From an uncultured Gilliamella sp. (GTDB lineage: Bacteria; Pseudomonadota; Gammaproteobacteria; Enterobacterales; Enterobacteriaceae): a stretch of DNA of 46,565 nucleotides. How positions within the stretch are numbered: the stretch's first letter is position 1; each line of letters begins with the position of its first letter. The stretch spans positions 1 to 46,565 of the forward strand of contig CALYQY010000003.1 in NCBI GenBank assembly GCA_945291235.1. The letters run 5' to 3'. Shown in pieces: positions 19,654 to 29,290 of this stretch. A program made the position numbers and the translations under genes. The notes beneath the pieces were generated by a model. The model was given only the letters and a program-made list of their open reading frames with translations, made no database searches and was not told where the DNA came from.

Positions 19654-21255
19654 TTACCAGTTCTTAAATCCAAAAGCAGATGTAATTGGATATCGTCTGC
19701 CTTTACCAAAGTTGCGTGCTGTAATTTTTGGTCCTACCGCTGACTGGCGCCGTTTATACTCATTAATATCCACCAATTTAATGACACGTCTTATTGTTGA
19801 TTCATCATAACCTTGCTCAATAAGTTGTTCAACGGAAAGATCCTGCTCTACATAACCTTTTAAGATACCGTCTAAAATATCATATGGCGGTAAGCTGTCC
19901 TCATCTTTTTGATCAGGTGCAAGCTCTGCTGAAGGAGGACGGGTGATCACTCTTTGTGGAATTACATAAGAACGTGAATTACGATATTTTGATAACGCAA
20001 AAACCATTGTTTTTGGCACGTCTTTAAGTACATCAAAACCACCAGCCATATCGCCATAAAGTGTTGCATATCCGACCGACATTTCACTTTTATTACCGGT
20101 TGTTAGTACTAATCGACCACGCTTATTCGAAAGCGCCATTAAAATAACACCCCGACAACGTGCTTGTAAATTTTCTTCTGTTGTATCTTTTCGGGTACCT
20201 GCAAACATTGGGCTTAAAGATGACATAAATGCATCAAACATTGGTTCAATCGATATAATATCAAATTCAACGCCTAAAATTTCGGCTTCTTCTTTAGCAT
20301 CAGCAACGCTGATATCAGCGGTATAACGAAACGGCATCATCACCGCTTGAACTTTATCTTTACCTAATGCATCAACAGCAATAGCTAGTGTTAAAGCTGA
20401 ATCAATACCACCTGATAGCCCTAAGACAGCACCGTTAAAACCATTTTTGGTGATATAATCTCGCGTTGCCAGTACAAGCGCATCATAAACAGACGCAAGC
20501 ACATTATCTTCTTGGCTATCAATTACTTTATAAGCTTGCCCTAATTGAAAACGAGCGACTTGCTCTTCAAAAGATTTTAATTGGCAAACGATATCGCCAT
20601 GCTCATTACAAACAAAAGAGTCACCGTCAAATATCAGCTCATCTTGACCACCGACTTGATTGACATAAATAATCGGTAATTGTGTTCTTATTGCATGGCG
20701 CTTAACCAGTTCATACCGATATCTTGGCTTCTCAATATCATAAGGGGAAGCGTTAACGGTAATAAGAATATCCACTTGCGTTGAACTTAGCTGATCAATC
20801 GGTTCATCTTGCCAGAGATCTTCACAGATCAATAATCCCAGTTTTTTTCCTTTAAAATCGACAACACAACTTTGATTACCTGCGGTAAAGTATCGTTTTT
20901 CATCAAATACATCATAATTTGGTAAACACTGCTTATGGTAACAAGCCAATTGTTTGCCATTTGAAAAAAATGAAAGTGCATTATAAATATGTCCGTCTTG
21001 CCAATGTGGATGACCCACAATAACTGCGCACTGCTTACTTGCTTGCAAAATAGAGTCTAACGCTTTTTGACAACGATCTTTGAAATCAACACGGTAAATT
21101 AAATCTTCCGGCGGGTAACCACAAATTGCCAGCTCAGAAAACACAATAAGATCATCAGCGGTATGGTTGCGCATCAGCTCAATAATTTGTTGGGTATTTG
21201 ATTCAATATCGCCAACACGCCAGTTTTTTTGCGCTAAAACAATAGATAAAGACAT
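19654..21255 (-). CDS. nadE: Glutamine-dependent NAD+ synthetase
   Basis: Converts nicotinate adenine dinucleotide to NAD+ with ATP and glutamine-derived ammonia. The 533-residue product has two domains. The N-terminal nitrilase-type glutaminase (about 1-250) carries the Glu in F-S-E-L-A-I-C-G-Y-P-P, the Lys in Y-H-K-Q-C-L-P-N-Y and the Cys in L-L-I-C-E-D-L-W. The C-terminal NAD synthetase (about 265-533) carries the P-loop G-L-S-G-G-I-D-S-A-L. E. coli NadE lacks the glutaminase domain. I chose the ATG at 21255 (MSLSIVLAQKNWRVGDI) as the family-like start; an ATG at 21288 would add 11 residues. Neither has a strong Shine-Dalgarno. glnB follows directly. Confidence 0.95.
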   Translation of the reverse strand: MSLSIVLAQKNWRVGDIESNTQQIIELMRNHTADDLIVFSELAICGYPPEDLIYRVDFKDRCQKALDSILQASKQCAVIVGHPHWQDGHIYNALSFFSNGKQLACYHKQCLPNYDVFDEKRYFTAGNQSCVVDFKGKKLGLLICEDLWQDEPIDQLSSTQVDILITVNASPYDIEKPRYRYELVKRHAIRTQLPIIYVNQVGGQDELIFDGDSFVCNEHGDIVCQLKSFEEQVARFQLGQAYKVIDSQEDNVLASVYDALVLATRDYITKNGFNGAVLGLSGGIDSALTLAIAVDALGKDKVQAVMMPFRYTADISVADAKEEAEILGVEFDIISIEPMFDAFMSSLSPMFAGTRKDTTEENLQARCRGVILMALSNKRGRLVLTTGNKSEMSVGYATLYGDMAGGFDVLKDVPKTMVFALSKYRNSRSYVIPQRVITRPPSAELAPDQKDEDSLPPYDILDGILKGYVEQDLSVEQLIEQGYDESTIRRVIKLVDINEYKRRQSAVGPKITARNFGKGRRYPITSAFGFKNW

Positions 21256-21375
21256 ATAAAATTCAACATCGCTTTTAAAAATTGGCATTAATTTTAAATG
21301 ATTCTATGTTGCGCTGCCACATTTTTATCGCTAACATGCAACAATATATCGACTTTGAATTGTCCGGAAATCATC

Positions 21376-22455
21376 ATGCAAAAGATCTTAAATGTTGCCC
21401 TCGAAAACCGCAGTTATCCTATTACTATCGGTGAAAACCTCCTGTCCCAGTTTCAACCATTTAAACTCAAAGCAGGTCAACGAGTTCTTATTGCAACCAA
21501 TGAAACTATCGCCCCATTGTATTTAGCTACGTTAACTGAAATGTTGGAAAAAAACGGCATTAAAACAGATTCTGTAATTGTTCCTGACGGTGAAAAATAT
21601 AAAACCATGGAAACATGGAATACCATGCTAACTGCCTTATTAGCTAATAATCATACCCGTAGTAGTACACTTATTGCGCTCGGTGGCGGTGTGATTGGCG
21701 ATGTAGCGGGATTTGCAGCCTCTGCTTATCAACGTGGTATCAAGTTTATTCAAGTTCCAACAACGTTACTTTCACAGGTTGACTCCTCTGTTGGCGGTAA
21801 AACGGCTATTAATCATCCGTTGGGAAAAAATATGATTGGGGCATTTTATCAACCGCAATCTGTTGTCATTGATCTTAATTGCTTAAAAACCTTACCTCAG
21901 CGTGAACTGTCAGCCGGTTTAGCTGAAGTGATCAAATATGGCATTATTTTAGATAGTGCGTTTTTTAGCTGGTTAGAGCAGCACATTGATGATCTATTAA
22001 ATTTAGATGTCAATGCATTAAGCTACTGTATTTATCGTTGCTGTGAACTTAAAGCACAAGTTGTCGCCGCTGATGAAACTGAACAAGATATGCGAGCAAT
22101 TTTAAATCTTGGCCATACTTATGGTCATGCAATTGAAGCTGAACTTGGCTACGGTAACTGGTTACATGGTGAAGCAGTTAGTGTGGGAATGGTTATGGCA
22201 GCTCAGACTGCTGCCCTATTGGGTAAGCTTTCTATAACGGATATTGATCGCATCAAAAATTTACTGATTAAAGCGAAGTTACCGATTACCAAACCGGCGC
22301 AAATGTCAATTGAATCCTATATTCCGCATATGCTTCGTGACAAAAAAGTCTTATCTGGCAAACTTAGATTGGTTATTCCAACTAAAATTGGTCATGTGGA
22401 AGTGATTGACGGCATAGATAAAACCATCGTGTTAGAGTCAATTGCACGTACTTAA
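21376..22455 (+). CDS. aroB: 3-dehydroquinate synthase
   Basis: NAD+- and metal-dependent second step of the shikimate pathway, DAHP to 3-dehydroquinate. The 359 residues (E. coli 362) show D-G-E-x-Y-K, the NAD-binding [27 protein letters not shown], the Zn ligands in A-E-V-I-K-Y-G and in the two His-containing segments [11 protein letters not shown] and G-E-A-V-S-V-G-M. The ATG at 21376 matches the family start; in-frame codons upstream to 21298 would add an unrelated 26 residues. aroK is not beside it, unlike E. coli. Confidence 0.96.
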   Translation: MQKILNVALENRSYPITIGENLLSQFQPFKLKAGQRVLIATNETIAPLYLATLTEMLEKNGIKTDSVIVPDGEKYKTMETWNTMLTALLANNHTRSSTLIALGGGVIGDVAGFAASAYQRGIKFIQVPTTLLSQVDSSVGGKTAINHPLGKNMIGAFYQPQSVVIDLNCLKTLPQRELSAGLAEVIKYGIILDSAFFSWLEQHIDDLLNLDVNALSYCIYRCCELKAQVVAADETEQDMRAILNLGHTYGHAIEAELGYGNWLHGEAVSVGMVMAAQTAALLGKLSITDIDRIKNLLIKAKLPITKPAQMSIESYIPHMLRDKKVLSGKLRLVIPTKIGHVEVIDGIDKTIVLESIART

Positions 22456-22493
22456 ACGTTACGTTGAAATTAGCTTATCTGCAATAAAAAAAC

Positions 22494-22516
22494 AGGAGTA
22501 CAATTGATGTACTCCT
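22494..22516. terminator. Bidirectional terminator between aroB and the OFA transporter
   Basis: AGGAGTACA (22494-22502) pairs with TGTACTCCT (22508-22516) around ATTGA. AAAAAAAC precedes and TTTTAGTTT follows, so it works for aroB (plus) and for the convergent minus-strand operon. Confidence 0.85.
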
Positions 22517-22547
22517 TTTAGTTTATATTTTGCTAAGCAAAATTGCT

Positions 22548-23762
22548 TTATCTTTTTTTAACCCATTTATAAATCATATTTAAGACTAAGCCAATAAATG
22601 CAACCCCAATTGCCACATAAAAGGCGTTAGTATAATTTCCACCGTTATTGGCCAATATATCTGCTGTTAATTTTGGCGCAAAGAAAGCAGCCGATGAGTA
22701 GCCAATAAAGATAACACCATAATTCACGCCTTGATTAATCGGGCCATAATTTTCCATTACCATTGGCGGAAAAACGCCCATAACACCACCAAAACATAAA
22801 CCGAGTGCAATAATACCTATGGCAAAGCCAATTTGAGAAGGGATAAATAAGAATGAAACAAAAGCTAGAATGATAACTGAAAAAATGATATCTAACGTTT
22901 TGTTACGCCCTAGTTTGTCTGATACCGTTCCCCATACCACTCGCCCGGCACAATTACTTAATGAATACAAACTGACATAAAATGCCGCAATAGCTGACGT
23001 TAATCCGAACATTTTTTGCCCAATGCCAGATGCATTTGAGGCTATCATTAATCCGGAGAAAGCGCCGGCACCTAACATAAAAAATATGAGGTAAAAATAT
23101 GGCGTTTTAAGCATCTGTTGCCAATTTTTATTCACAATAGCTTTAGCTTGTTGATTATTGGCCGGTGTCCAACCCGCAGGTTGATAGTTGGCGGGCGCAA
23201 CTTTAATGAATAAACTTGCTATGATAATGACAACCATATAAGCAAAGCCTAAAAACTTAAATGCACTAAGCACATCATAGTGTTCAATTAAAGCATTTCC
23301 GATAGGTGCAGCAATTATTGCTGCACCGCCCATACCGGCGGTAATAATACCGGAAGCAAGCCCCCTTTTGTCCGGGAAAAATTTAATGGTATTACTTAAA
23401 CATCCCGAGTAAGCAAGCCCTTGCCCAAAACCGCTTAATAAACCATAGGTAATATAAAGCATGAAAGGCGAGGTAACAAAACCAGTCAATACAAAGCCAA
23501 GCGCAAAGAGTAATCCACCTAAAACGCTCGACCATTTTGCCAGTCCCTTATCAGTCAAAAAGCCACCGAGAATCATTGGGATCGGACCGACTGCCGAATT
23601 AATTGCAAAGGCAGTCATGACCTCTGACATACTCCAACCTTTTTCGATACTTAAAGGACCTGCAAACACGCTGAAAGCATAAATTGCACCGGTACAAAGT
23701 AAAATAGAGGTTGATGCAATGAGTATAAGCCATCGATTAGTATACTTATTTTCCGTCACCAT
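22548..23762 (-). CDS. OFA-family MFS transporter (OxlT/YhjX-like)
   Basis: Major facilitator of the oxalate:formate antiporter family, which exchanges or takes up small carboxylates across the inner membrane. The 404 residues show 12 hydrophobic segments. TM1 reads [18 protein letters not shown], a family signature, with G-F-L-T-D-K in loop 2-3 and [14 protein letters not shown] in loop 8-9. It overlaps the end of the large flavoprotein gene by 17 bases and has GGAG 7 bases before its ATG, so it is the third gene of that operon. Substrate is unknown; context suggests the reductase's unsaturated acid in and the reduced product out. Confidence 0.88.
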   Translation of the reverse strand: MVTENKYTNRWLILIASTSILLCTGAIYAFSVFAGPLSIEKGWSMSEVMTAFAINSAVGPIPMILGGFLTDKGLAKWSSVLGGLLFALGFVLTGFVTSPFMLYITYGLLSGFGQGLAYSGCLSNTIKFFPDKRGLASGIITAGMGGAAIIAAPIGNALIEHYDVLSAFKFLGFAYMVVIIIASLFIKVAPANYQPAGWTPANNQQAKAIVNKNWQQMLKTPYFYLIFFMLGAGAFSGLMIASNASGIGQKMFGLTSAIAAFYVSLYSLSNCAGRVVWGTVSDKLGRNKTLDIIFSVIILAFVSFLFIPSQIGFAIGIIALGLCFGGVMGVFPPMVMENYGPINQGVNYGVIFIGYSSAAFFAPKLTADILANNGGNYTNAFYVAIGVAFIGLVLNMIYKWVKKR

Positions 23763-26202
23763 AATTAGACTCCATTCTTGAACTTAAATCCTTTAATGCT
23801 GTTTTTCCGGCAATTCGACCAAACGTAAATATGTCTGTTAATGAATTACCACCGAGTCTATTACCTGCATGAATTCCGCCTGCGACTTCTCCGGCAGCAT
23901 ATAAACCAGAGATTTTATGCCCGGCTTCATCAAGCACATGTGTTTGGGTATCAATTTTTAGTCCGCCCATGGTATGGTGCACTGCCGGTTTTCTTGGCGT
24001 GGCATAAAATGGGGCAATTTCGACTTTTAAATCGAACACATCTTTACCAAACTCAGGATCATATTTTGCGTCGACATAGGCGTTATAATTGGTAATTGTC
24101 TGTTTAAAGACTTGCGCATCCATACCCAGTTTTTCGGCTAATTCCTCTAAAGTATTGGCGCAAAACAGTGTGCCAGCGGCAATTTGTTTATCAATTTTTT
24201 CTTGCGAGGTATTATAAGCTGTCTTTTTAATGGCCTCATCGGCGATTAAGTAAAATAATCCACCATTATCAATAGCTGCTTGGGTTAGCTTATCCCGGCT
24301 ACCATACTCATTAACAAAACGCTTACCTTGTTTATTAACCATAATAAAATTTTGTGGCGGCACTTGTAACCCACTAAACAAAGCACCGGTGTCAGGGTCA
24401 GAAACAGGCATCATTTGTGAAAATCCCATACCAACTAAATCAGCACCAACACTTTGTCCTAATAGAATTCCATCACCAGTAATCGCAGGAGAGTTCGAGG
24501 TCTTGATATCATCATCAATTTCAGTCCAATACGTGTTGTACTGTTTGAGCATTTTGGTATTGGCGCCAAAGCCACCAGAAGCCAGAATAACCGCCTTAGC
24601 TTCCACGGTAACTTTTTTATTATTCAGACCTTGACCAATCACACCACAAACATGCCCATTATCGACAATTAACTCTTTAACGGCTGTATCAGTAATGATG
24701 ATGCCACCATGATCTTCGACATATTTTTGTAACGCAGAAACATACGCATAACCTTCGCTTTTTAAAGGTTTATGACCTCTACGCCATAACGCGCCAACGG
24801 GCATAGTCACATCATGTTTATCAAATTCAACGCCAATATCTTCGAGCCATTTAACTGATTCTAGCGCTTCATCAGTTAGGATTTTAACAAGGTCATATTG
24901 ACCATAAATCACATTACCGAGCTGGTCTGTTCTTTTACCGCCCAGATAAGTTTGAATTCGGTGAAGCAATGGCGAATCAAACAAGTAACCGGTTTTATCT
25001 TTATTTTCTGCTAAATAGGCATTAATTTGATCTTTTAAAGCTTTAAAGTCTGCCAGATACTCCGGATCAATCGTCGTTTCATCAATAGCGACGATTTCTG
25101 ATAGCGTGTGGCTTTCTCCAGCAATAGCGTTAAACGTGTTTTGCCATTTAGGATTTGCCGCATTCATTGGCCCCCCTGTTCGAACGGTATTACCGCCAAC
25201 AGCCGGGAATTTTTCAACCACAATGACCTTTTTACCTTCTTGTAAAATACTGGCTGCGGCTGATAAACCGGCACCTCCGGCACCCACGACAACCACATCG
25301 GTGGTATATAGCGCATCACTATTATCAACTGCACTTGGGGCTTTCGGTCTTTTTCGTAACACATCAGGATTAGCACCAGCCATTTTAATTGCTTTGGCAA
25401 CCCCATCAATCACCCCATTACTGGTTACCGAAGCACCCGATATAAGATCAACATTGAGCGTTTGACCTTCCAGAATTTGAGACGGAATACGTTTAAATAC
25501 GACATCGGCAATACCTTCTGATTCGCCTTGCGTATCAATATCGATCGATTCAATGCGATCGCTCGATAGGGTAACAATCATCGGCAAATCGCCATTATGT
25601 CCCGGTGCTGTCACGCTATATTTTCCCGGCTCATAGCTGATTTCTTCAGGAACATTAAGTAAGTTAACAACTTGTGTGAAACGTAAGAAACGTAAAAAAC
25701 AGCTATCGAGAAAATCAATGGTACGTTCAGATTTCAAATTGCCCTCTTCATCAAAAGCTAGATGAGCGCGCCCGAGTAAAAATTCAGACCCCGGCATCAC
25801 CGTAGCATTCACGCCTGGCGCATCAAGAATTTGACGCAAATGAAGTTGCGCGCGTGATGATCCTTGCACATCATAAGATGCACCAACAATCATAACGGGC
25901 TTACCGTCAAAAGGATGTAAATTGAAAGACAACCATTCAATAATACTTTTCAAGGCTGAAGGTATAGAGTGATTATGCTCTGGCGTGGCAATAATCACGC
26001 CGTCTGCTTGCATAATCTTCTCATTAAAATTTTGAATAACAGGGCTATTAGATTGATCATCTGTTTCATTAAACATTGGCACATCGGTCAATTCTAATAG
26101 TTCAATTTCAGCTTTGTTGGCAAAATGTCGTTGCATAAATTGCAGCAACATACGGTTATAAGACTCTTTAGCATTCGTGCCTACAATTCCGATTAATTTC
26201 AT
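23746..26202 (-). CDS. Three-domain flavoprotein reductase (FMN_red / FMN_bind / FAD_binding_2)
   Basis: Fumarate-reductase-like flavoprotein of 818 residues with no signal peptide. Domain 1 (about 1-185) is an NAD(P)H-dependent FMN reductase fold ([16 protein letters not shown]). Domain 2 (about 195-280) is FMN_bind with D-L-I-S-G-A-S-V-T (252-260), the ApbE flavinylation motif whose last Thr would carry FMN. Domain 3 (about 300-815) is FAD_binding_2 with V-V-G-A-G-G-A-G-L. Active-site motifs S-R-D-K (Arg636), H-H-T-M-G-G (742-747) and N-R-L-G-G (Arg782) are kept, but the usual Q-x-H-P-T reads Q-M-M-P-V (596-600). The ATG at 26202 has GGAG and overlaps the upstream stop as ATGA. I read it as an NAD(P)H:2-enoate reductase; substrate unknown. 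Confidence 0.88.
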   Translation of the reverse strand: MKLIGIVGTNAKESYNRMLLQFMQRHFANKAEIELLELTDVPMFNETDDQSNSPVIQNFNEKIMQADGVIIATPEHNHSIPSALKSIIEWLSFNLHPFDGKPVMIVGASYDVQGSSRAQLHLRQILDAPGVNATVMPGSEFLLGRAHLAFDEEGNLKSERTIDFLDSCFLRFLRFTQVVNLLNVPEEISYEPGKYSVTAPGHNGDLPMIVTLSSDRIESIDIDTQGESEGIADVVFKRIPSQILEGQTLNVDLISGASVTSNGVIDGVAKAIKMAGANPDVLRKRPKAPSAVDNSDALYTTDVVVVGAGGAGLSAAASILQEGKKVIVVEKFPAVGGNTVRTGGPMNAANPKWQNTFNAIAGESHTLSEIVAIDETTIDPEYLADFKALKDQINAYLAENKDKTGYLFDSPLLHRIQTYLGGKRTDQLGNVIYGQYDLVKILTDEALESVKWLEDIGVEFDKHDVTMPVGALWRRGHKPLKSEGYAYVSALQKYVEDHGGIIITDTAVKELIVDNGHVCGVIGQGLNNKKVTVEAKAVILASGGFGANTKMLKQYNTYWTEIDDDIKTSNSPAITGDGILLGQSVGADLVGMGFSQMMPVSDPDTGALFSGLQVPPQNFIMVNKQGKRFVNEYGSRDKLTQAAIDNGGLFYLIADEAIKKTAYNTSQEKIDKQIAAGTLFCANTLEELAEKLGMDAQVFKQTITNYNAYVDAKYDPEFGKDVFDLKVEIAPFYATPRKPAVHHTMGGLKIDTQTHVLDEAGHKISGLYAAGEVAGGIHAGNRLGGNSLTDIFTFGRIAGKTALKDLSSRMESNYGDGK

Positions 26203-26825
26203 GATGATGCTCCTTCTTCTGCCGCTTGTTTCCAACTAAATTTTTTATTTTGTTCAGTATTAAATTTACCTGTTTGCAGTAACTTATTTGTTAATTCCAC
26301 AAATAATAAAAATTCATCGAAACACTCATCCAATTCTTTAACTTTATCGGCATAAACAAGATTACCTTGCTCATCAAAAGCTTGTAACGATTGCCCTAGC
26401 AAAAATTCCGAGCTAGGCATAATACGTGCTTTTAATTCCGGCGCATCTAAAATTTGGCGCAAATGCGCTTGTGCTCTTGAAGAGCCAAGCATGCCATGAG
26501 AGGCACCAACAATCATGACACATTTATTAATGAGAGGGCGAGTTGTATAAGAAAGCCATTCAATAACACTTTTTAATGCTGCTGTTATTGAGTGATCATA
26601 TTCTGGCGTTGCAATTATGACTCCGTCAGCCGCCTCAATTTTATCGGATAACGCTTGAACTGCGGCCGGTGGTGTTTTATCACTTGGCTCATTAAATGCA
26701 GGTAATGATTTAATTTCGCACACTTCAATTTCTGCTTTATCGGCAAAATGCGTTTTCATAAAATGGAGCAATTTTCTATTAGTGGAACGATCGGAATTCG
26801 TCCCAACTATACCAACAAATTTCAC
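26199..26825 (-). CDS. NAD(P)H-dependent FMN reductase-like protein
   Basis: A 208-residue flavodoxin-fold protein of the FMN_red family ([10 protein letters not shown] at the N-terminus; [29 protein letters not shown]). It is clearly homologous to domain 1 of the large flavoprotein that follows, along the full length, so one arose from the other by duplication. The start is a GTG at 26825 with GAGG upstream. Its TGA overlaps the next ATG, so the two are translationally coupled. It probably works as a small subunit or flavin/NADH-binding partner of the reductase. Confidence 0.85.
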   Translation of the reverse strand: MKFVGIVGTNSDRSTNRKLLHFMKTHFADKAEIEVCEIKSLPAFNEPSDKTPPAAVQALSDKIEAADGVIIATPEYDHSITAALKSVIEWLSYTTRPLINKCVMIVGASHGMLGSSRAQAHLRQILDAPELKARIMPSSEFLLGQSLQAFDEQGNLVYADKVKELDECFDEFLLFVELTNKLLQTGKFNTEQNKKFSWKQAAEEGASS

Positions 26826-27032
26826 TTTAAAACCTCACTTAGTACCTTTCGGCACAATTTTTTAATATCAATATTTTGTAATACAAATTCTTTCGCAAAT
26901 GGCACAAAATGATAGAATCAATTATTGTTATTTTAAGTATGTTGACTAATGTGCAAATGATTATGTAAGCTAGTGTAGAACAGAAAAAAATATTTGTGAA
27001 ATAGCTGATTAATTATAGACTTATAAGTAATT

Positions 27033-27041
27033 TGTTATAAT
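27033..27041 (+). promoter_or_regulatory. LysR gene extended -10 element
   Basis: TGT precedes TATAAT (27036-27041), 27 bases before the LysR-type ATG. The 243-base divergent gap to the reductase operon should also hold LysR binding sites (T-N11-A palindromes), but several AT-rich candidates fit and I cannot choose. Confidence 0.4.
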
Positions 27042-27068
27042 TAAGTGGGATAGAGCGAGATAACTAGA

Positions 27069-28025
27069 ATGGCTAAAATTAATTCACTTATTATGTTGCA
27101 ATATATTGATGTTTTACTAAAGCACGGCAATTATACTAAAGCCGCCCAAAATCTGTATATATCACAATCATATTTAACCCAAACTATCAAAAAAATTGAA
27201 AGTGATCTGGGTACCGAAATTATCAACCGGCAGACAACACCGTTACAATTGACCGAAGCTGGAAAAATCTACTATGAGTATCTTGCTTCATTAGTCGATA
27301 AACAAGAAACATTTAGAAAGAAAATCCAAAAATATACTGACAACAATTATACCGTTATTCAAATCGGCGTCTTACCCAGCCTGGGTACTTATTTATTACC
27401 GCTGTTTTTACCGACTTTTATGCAAAAGTTTCCCAATATAAAGATCGAATTACACGAATATGTCCCCAAAAATAGTGAAGAAAAAACCGAAAATCAAACA
27501 CTCGATTTTTTTATCGGGCAAAACGCTGAAACGATTTCACCGAATTTAATCAGTCATAAATGTGGTAAACACTGTTACTATGCACTGATACCGGAAAGCT
27601 CAAAATTGTATCAAAAAAATGCCAAAAACATTGCTTATAATCATGAGTTTATGAAAGGTTTATTACAAGAAAAGCTACTGCTAACTTCACACGGTTCCAC
27701 CATTCGACATCAAATTGAATATCTCATTCAAAAATATAAAATCCAACCAAACATCATATTGGAAAGTAGTAATATTTTTACGATTGTTGAGCTTGCCAAA
27801 AAAGGGGTTGGTGTGACTTTTATACCGGAAAGTGTCAGCATCAATAATAAACCGGATGATGTTGCTTACAACTTAATTCCATTACCTTTGGAACTCATTT
27901 CACTGAGTTATTTTATTGCATACTCTGCCAATAAAACGCTTAGTGTTGCAGAAAAGGAGCTGATCAAACTTTTTGTATCATCTTTTGATAAAAAGCAACA
28001 GACCAATAATTTAAAAGTTAAATAA
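27069..28025 (+). CDS. LysR-type transcriptional regulator
   Basis: A 318-residue LysR-type regulator. The N-terminal winged helix-turn-helix (about 8-65) reads Y-I-D-V-L-L-K-H-G-N-Y-T-K-A-A-Q-N-L-Y-I-S-Q-S-Y-L and then I-E-S-D-L-G. An effector-binding domain follows from about 95 (I-G-V-L-P-S-L-G-T-Y) with V-E-L-A-K-K-G-V-G-V-T-F-I-P near 250-265. It is divergent from the FMN_red/flavoprotein/transporter operon, the usual layout for a LysR regulator and its target. The effector is likely the reductase substrate. Confidence 0.9.
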   Translation: MAKINSLIMLQYIDVLLKHGNYTKAAQNLYISQSYLTQTIKKIESDLGTEIINRQTTPLQLTEAGKIYYEYLASLVDKQETFRKKIQKYTDNNYTVIQIGVLPSLGTYLLPLFLPTFMQKFPNIKIELHEYVPKNSEEKTENQTLDFFIGQNAETISPNLISHKCGKHCYYALIPESSKLYQKNAKNIAYNHEFMKGLLQEKLLLTSHGSTIRHQIEYLIQKYKIQPNIILESSNIFTIVELAKKGVGVTFIPESVSINNKPDDVAYNLIPLPLELISLSYFIAYSANKTLSVAEKELIKLFVSSFDKKQQTNNLKVK

Positions 28026-28041
28026 AACCAGTTAATTAAAT

Positions 28042-28962
28042 TTAAATCAACAACCCTTTTGAGCTCGCAAATTCACGATTTACGGTCACAACCATTCCTT
28101 CGATATTTGCCATTTTGTTTATCCGTTGAATAACTTGTCTGGCATCATTGCCATACAGTTGTGTTGTCCAAATTTCGCCATCAAGCGCATGCTCGCTCAC
28201 AATAGTTATACTTTCTACATCAGTTTGAACAGGATAACCGGTTTTGCTATCAAAAATATGGTGATAAGTTTTACCGTTATAACAAAATGTTCGTTCATAA
28301 ATGCCCGAAGTTACCACCGACTGATTCTTGATTTTCAAAGCAGCAATGACATTGCCTCTGGCTAAAAATGGATTTTGAATGCCAACCTGCCAATATCCAT
28401 CCTCATGAAAAGGACAGTCGCCAAAAGTTAATACATTGCCTCCTAAATCGATATAAGCTGATTTGGCATGTTGCTGTTTAAAAAACGCAATAATTTTATC
28501 AGCAAAATAGCCTTTGGCTAATGCACCAAGATCAATTGCCATGCCTGGTTTTGTTAAAAATACCGACTGATTTGTGTCATCTAAGATAATGTCATTAGGA
28601 TCAATGAGTTGTAATCGTTCGTCGATCTCTGCTTTTGAAGGATAACGTGCATCTGCAAATCCTACCCGCCAAGCTTGAATTAGCGGACCTATAGCAATAT
28701 TTAAAAAACTATTTTCAGCCAAACTATACGTTTTACCTATTTTGATGAGGGTAAAAAGATCTGATTGTAATTTTACCGGCTTGATACCGGCATTAAGATT
28801 AACTTGCATCAGTTCTGAACTCGAATTGTTAGCACTAAATCGACGCTCATAGTCAATTAATCGCTTTTGAGCTTCGTTTAATATCTGTTGTGGGCTGTCA
28901 TGCTGTAGCCAGATTTGAATTTTTGTGCCCATCAAATTAAGTACACACTTATCTTGATTCAT
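28042..28962 (-). CDS. apbE: ApbE-family FAD:protein FMN transferase, cytoplasmic form
   Basis: Transfers FMN from FAD to a Thr/Ser in FMN_bind-type targets. The 306 residues show the family core: A-I-D-L-G-A-L-A-K-G-Y-F-A-D-K, Y-I-D-L-G-G-N-V-L, and H-H-I-F-D-S-K-T-G-Y-P-V. The N-terminus (M-N-Q-D-K-C-V-L-N-L-M-G-T) lacks a signal peptide or lipobox, so unlike the classic periplasmic lipoprotein ApbE it should act in the cytoplasm. That fits maturation of the nearby signal-less flavoprotein with its S-G-A-S-V-T site. AGGA stands before the ATG at 28962. It converges with the LysR gene, 16 bases apart. Confidence 0.9.
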   Translation of the reverse strand: MNQDKCVLNLMGTKIQIWLQHDSPQQILNEAQKRLIDYERRFSANNSSSELMQVNLNAGIKPVKLQSDLFTLIKIGKTYSLAENSFLNIAIGPLIQAWRVGFADARYPSKAEIDERLQLIDPNDIILDDTNQSVFLTKPGMAIDLGALAKGYFADKIIAFFKQQHAKSAYIDLGGNVLTFGDCPFHEDGYWQVGIQNPFLARGNVIAALKIKNQSVVTSGIYERTFCYNGKTYHHIFDSKTGYPVQTDVESITIVSEHALDGEIWTTQLYGNDARQVIQRINKMANIEGMVVTVNREFASSKGLLI

Positions 28963-29065
28963 TTTACTGATTCCTAAAATTTATCTTTCAACACATTATA
29001 GCGATAAAATTGTGAAAGCGATCGATTAGAATAAATGCACTAAACAAAGAATTAGCCAATCAAAA

Positions 29066-29252
29066 TGTAAATATATCATTACACCCAATATCTCTAAGTC
29101 ATTTTTTATCAGGTTATCATCTATAAAAAAGAGTTTAATTATATAGTTTAATCTATAAGAAATTCGAAATTATGTAAAATTCCAAAAATTTAGTTTACTG
29201 ATATGTATTTTTGTGTTTACATAATGAGCGTTTATGTAATTAATATTTTACA
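29066..29252 (+). promoter_or_regulatory. Three TyrR boxes upstream of aroF
   Basis: Matches to TGTAAA-N6-TTTACA: TGTAAATATATCATTACA at 29066-29083 (11 of 12 positions), TGTATTTTTGTGTTTACA at 29204-29221 (10 of 12) and TGTAATTAATATTTTACA at 29235-29252 (11 of 12). Boxes two and three are 31 bases apart, three helical turns, and sit where the promoter should be, 39-87 bases before the aroF ATG. E. coli aroF also has three TyrR boxes and is repressed by TyrR with tyrosine. The remaining sequence of the 28963-29290 gap shows nothing else I can name. Confidence 0.75.
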
Positions 29253-29290
29253 TATAAAATATTTGAATGATTTTAACAAGGAAAATAAAA

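Noticed and set aside
23746..26202. Naming the large flavoprotein fumarate reductase or urocanate reductase
   Set aside because: The fumarate-binding His motif is not kept, and nothing specific points to urocanate; domain architecture alone does not set the substrate.
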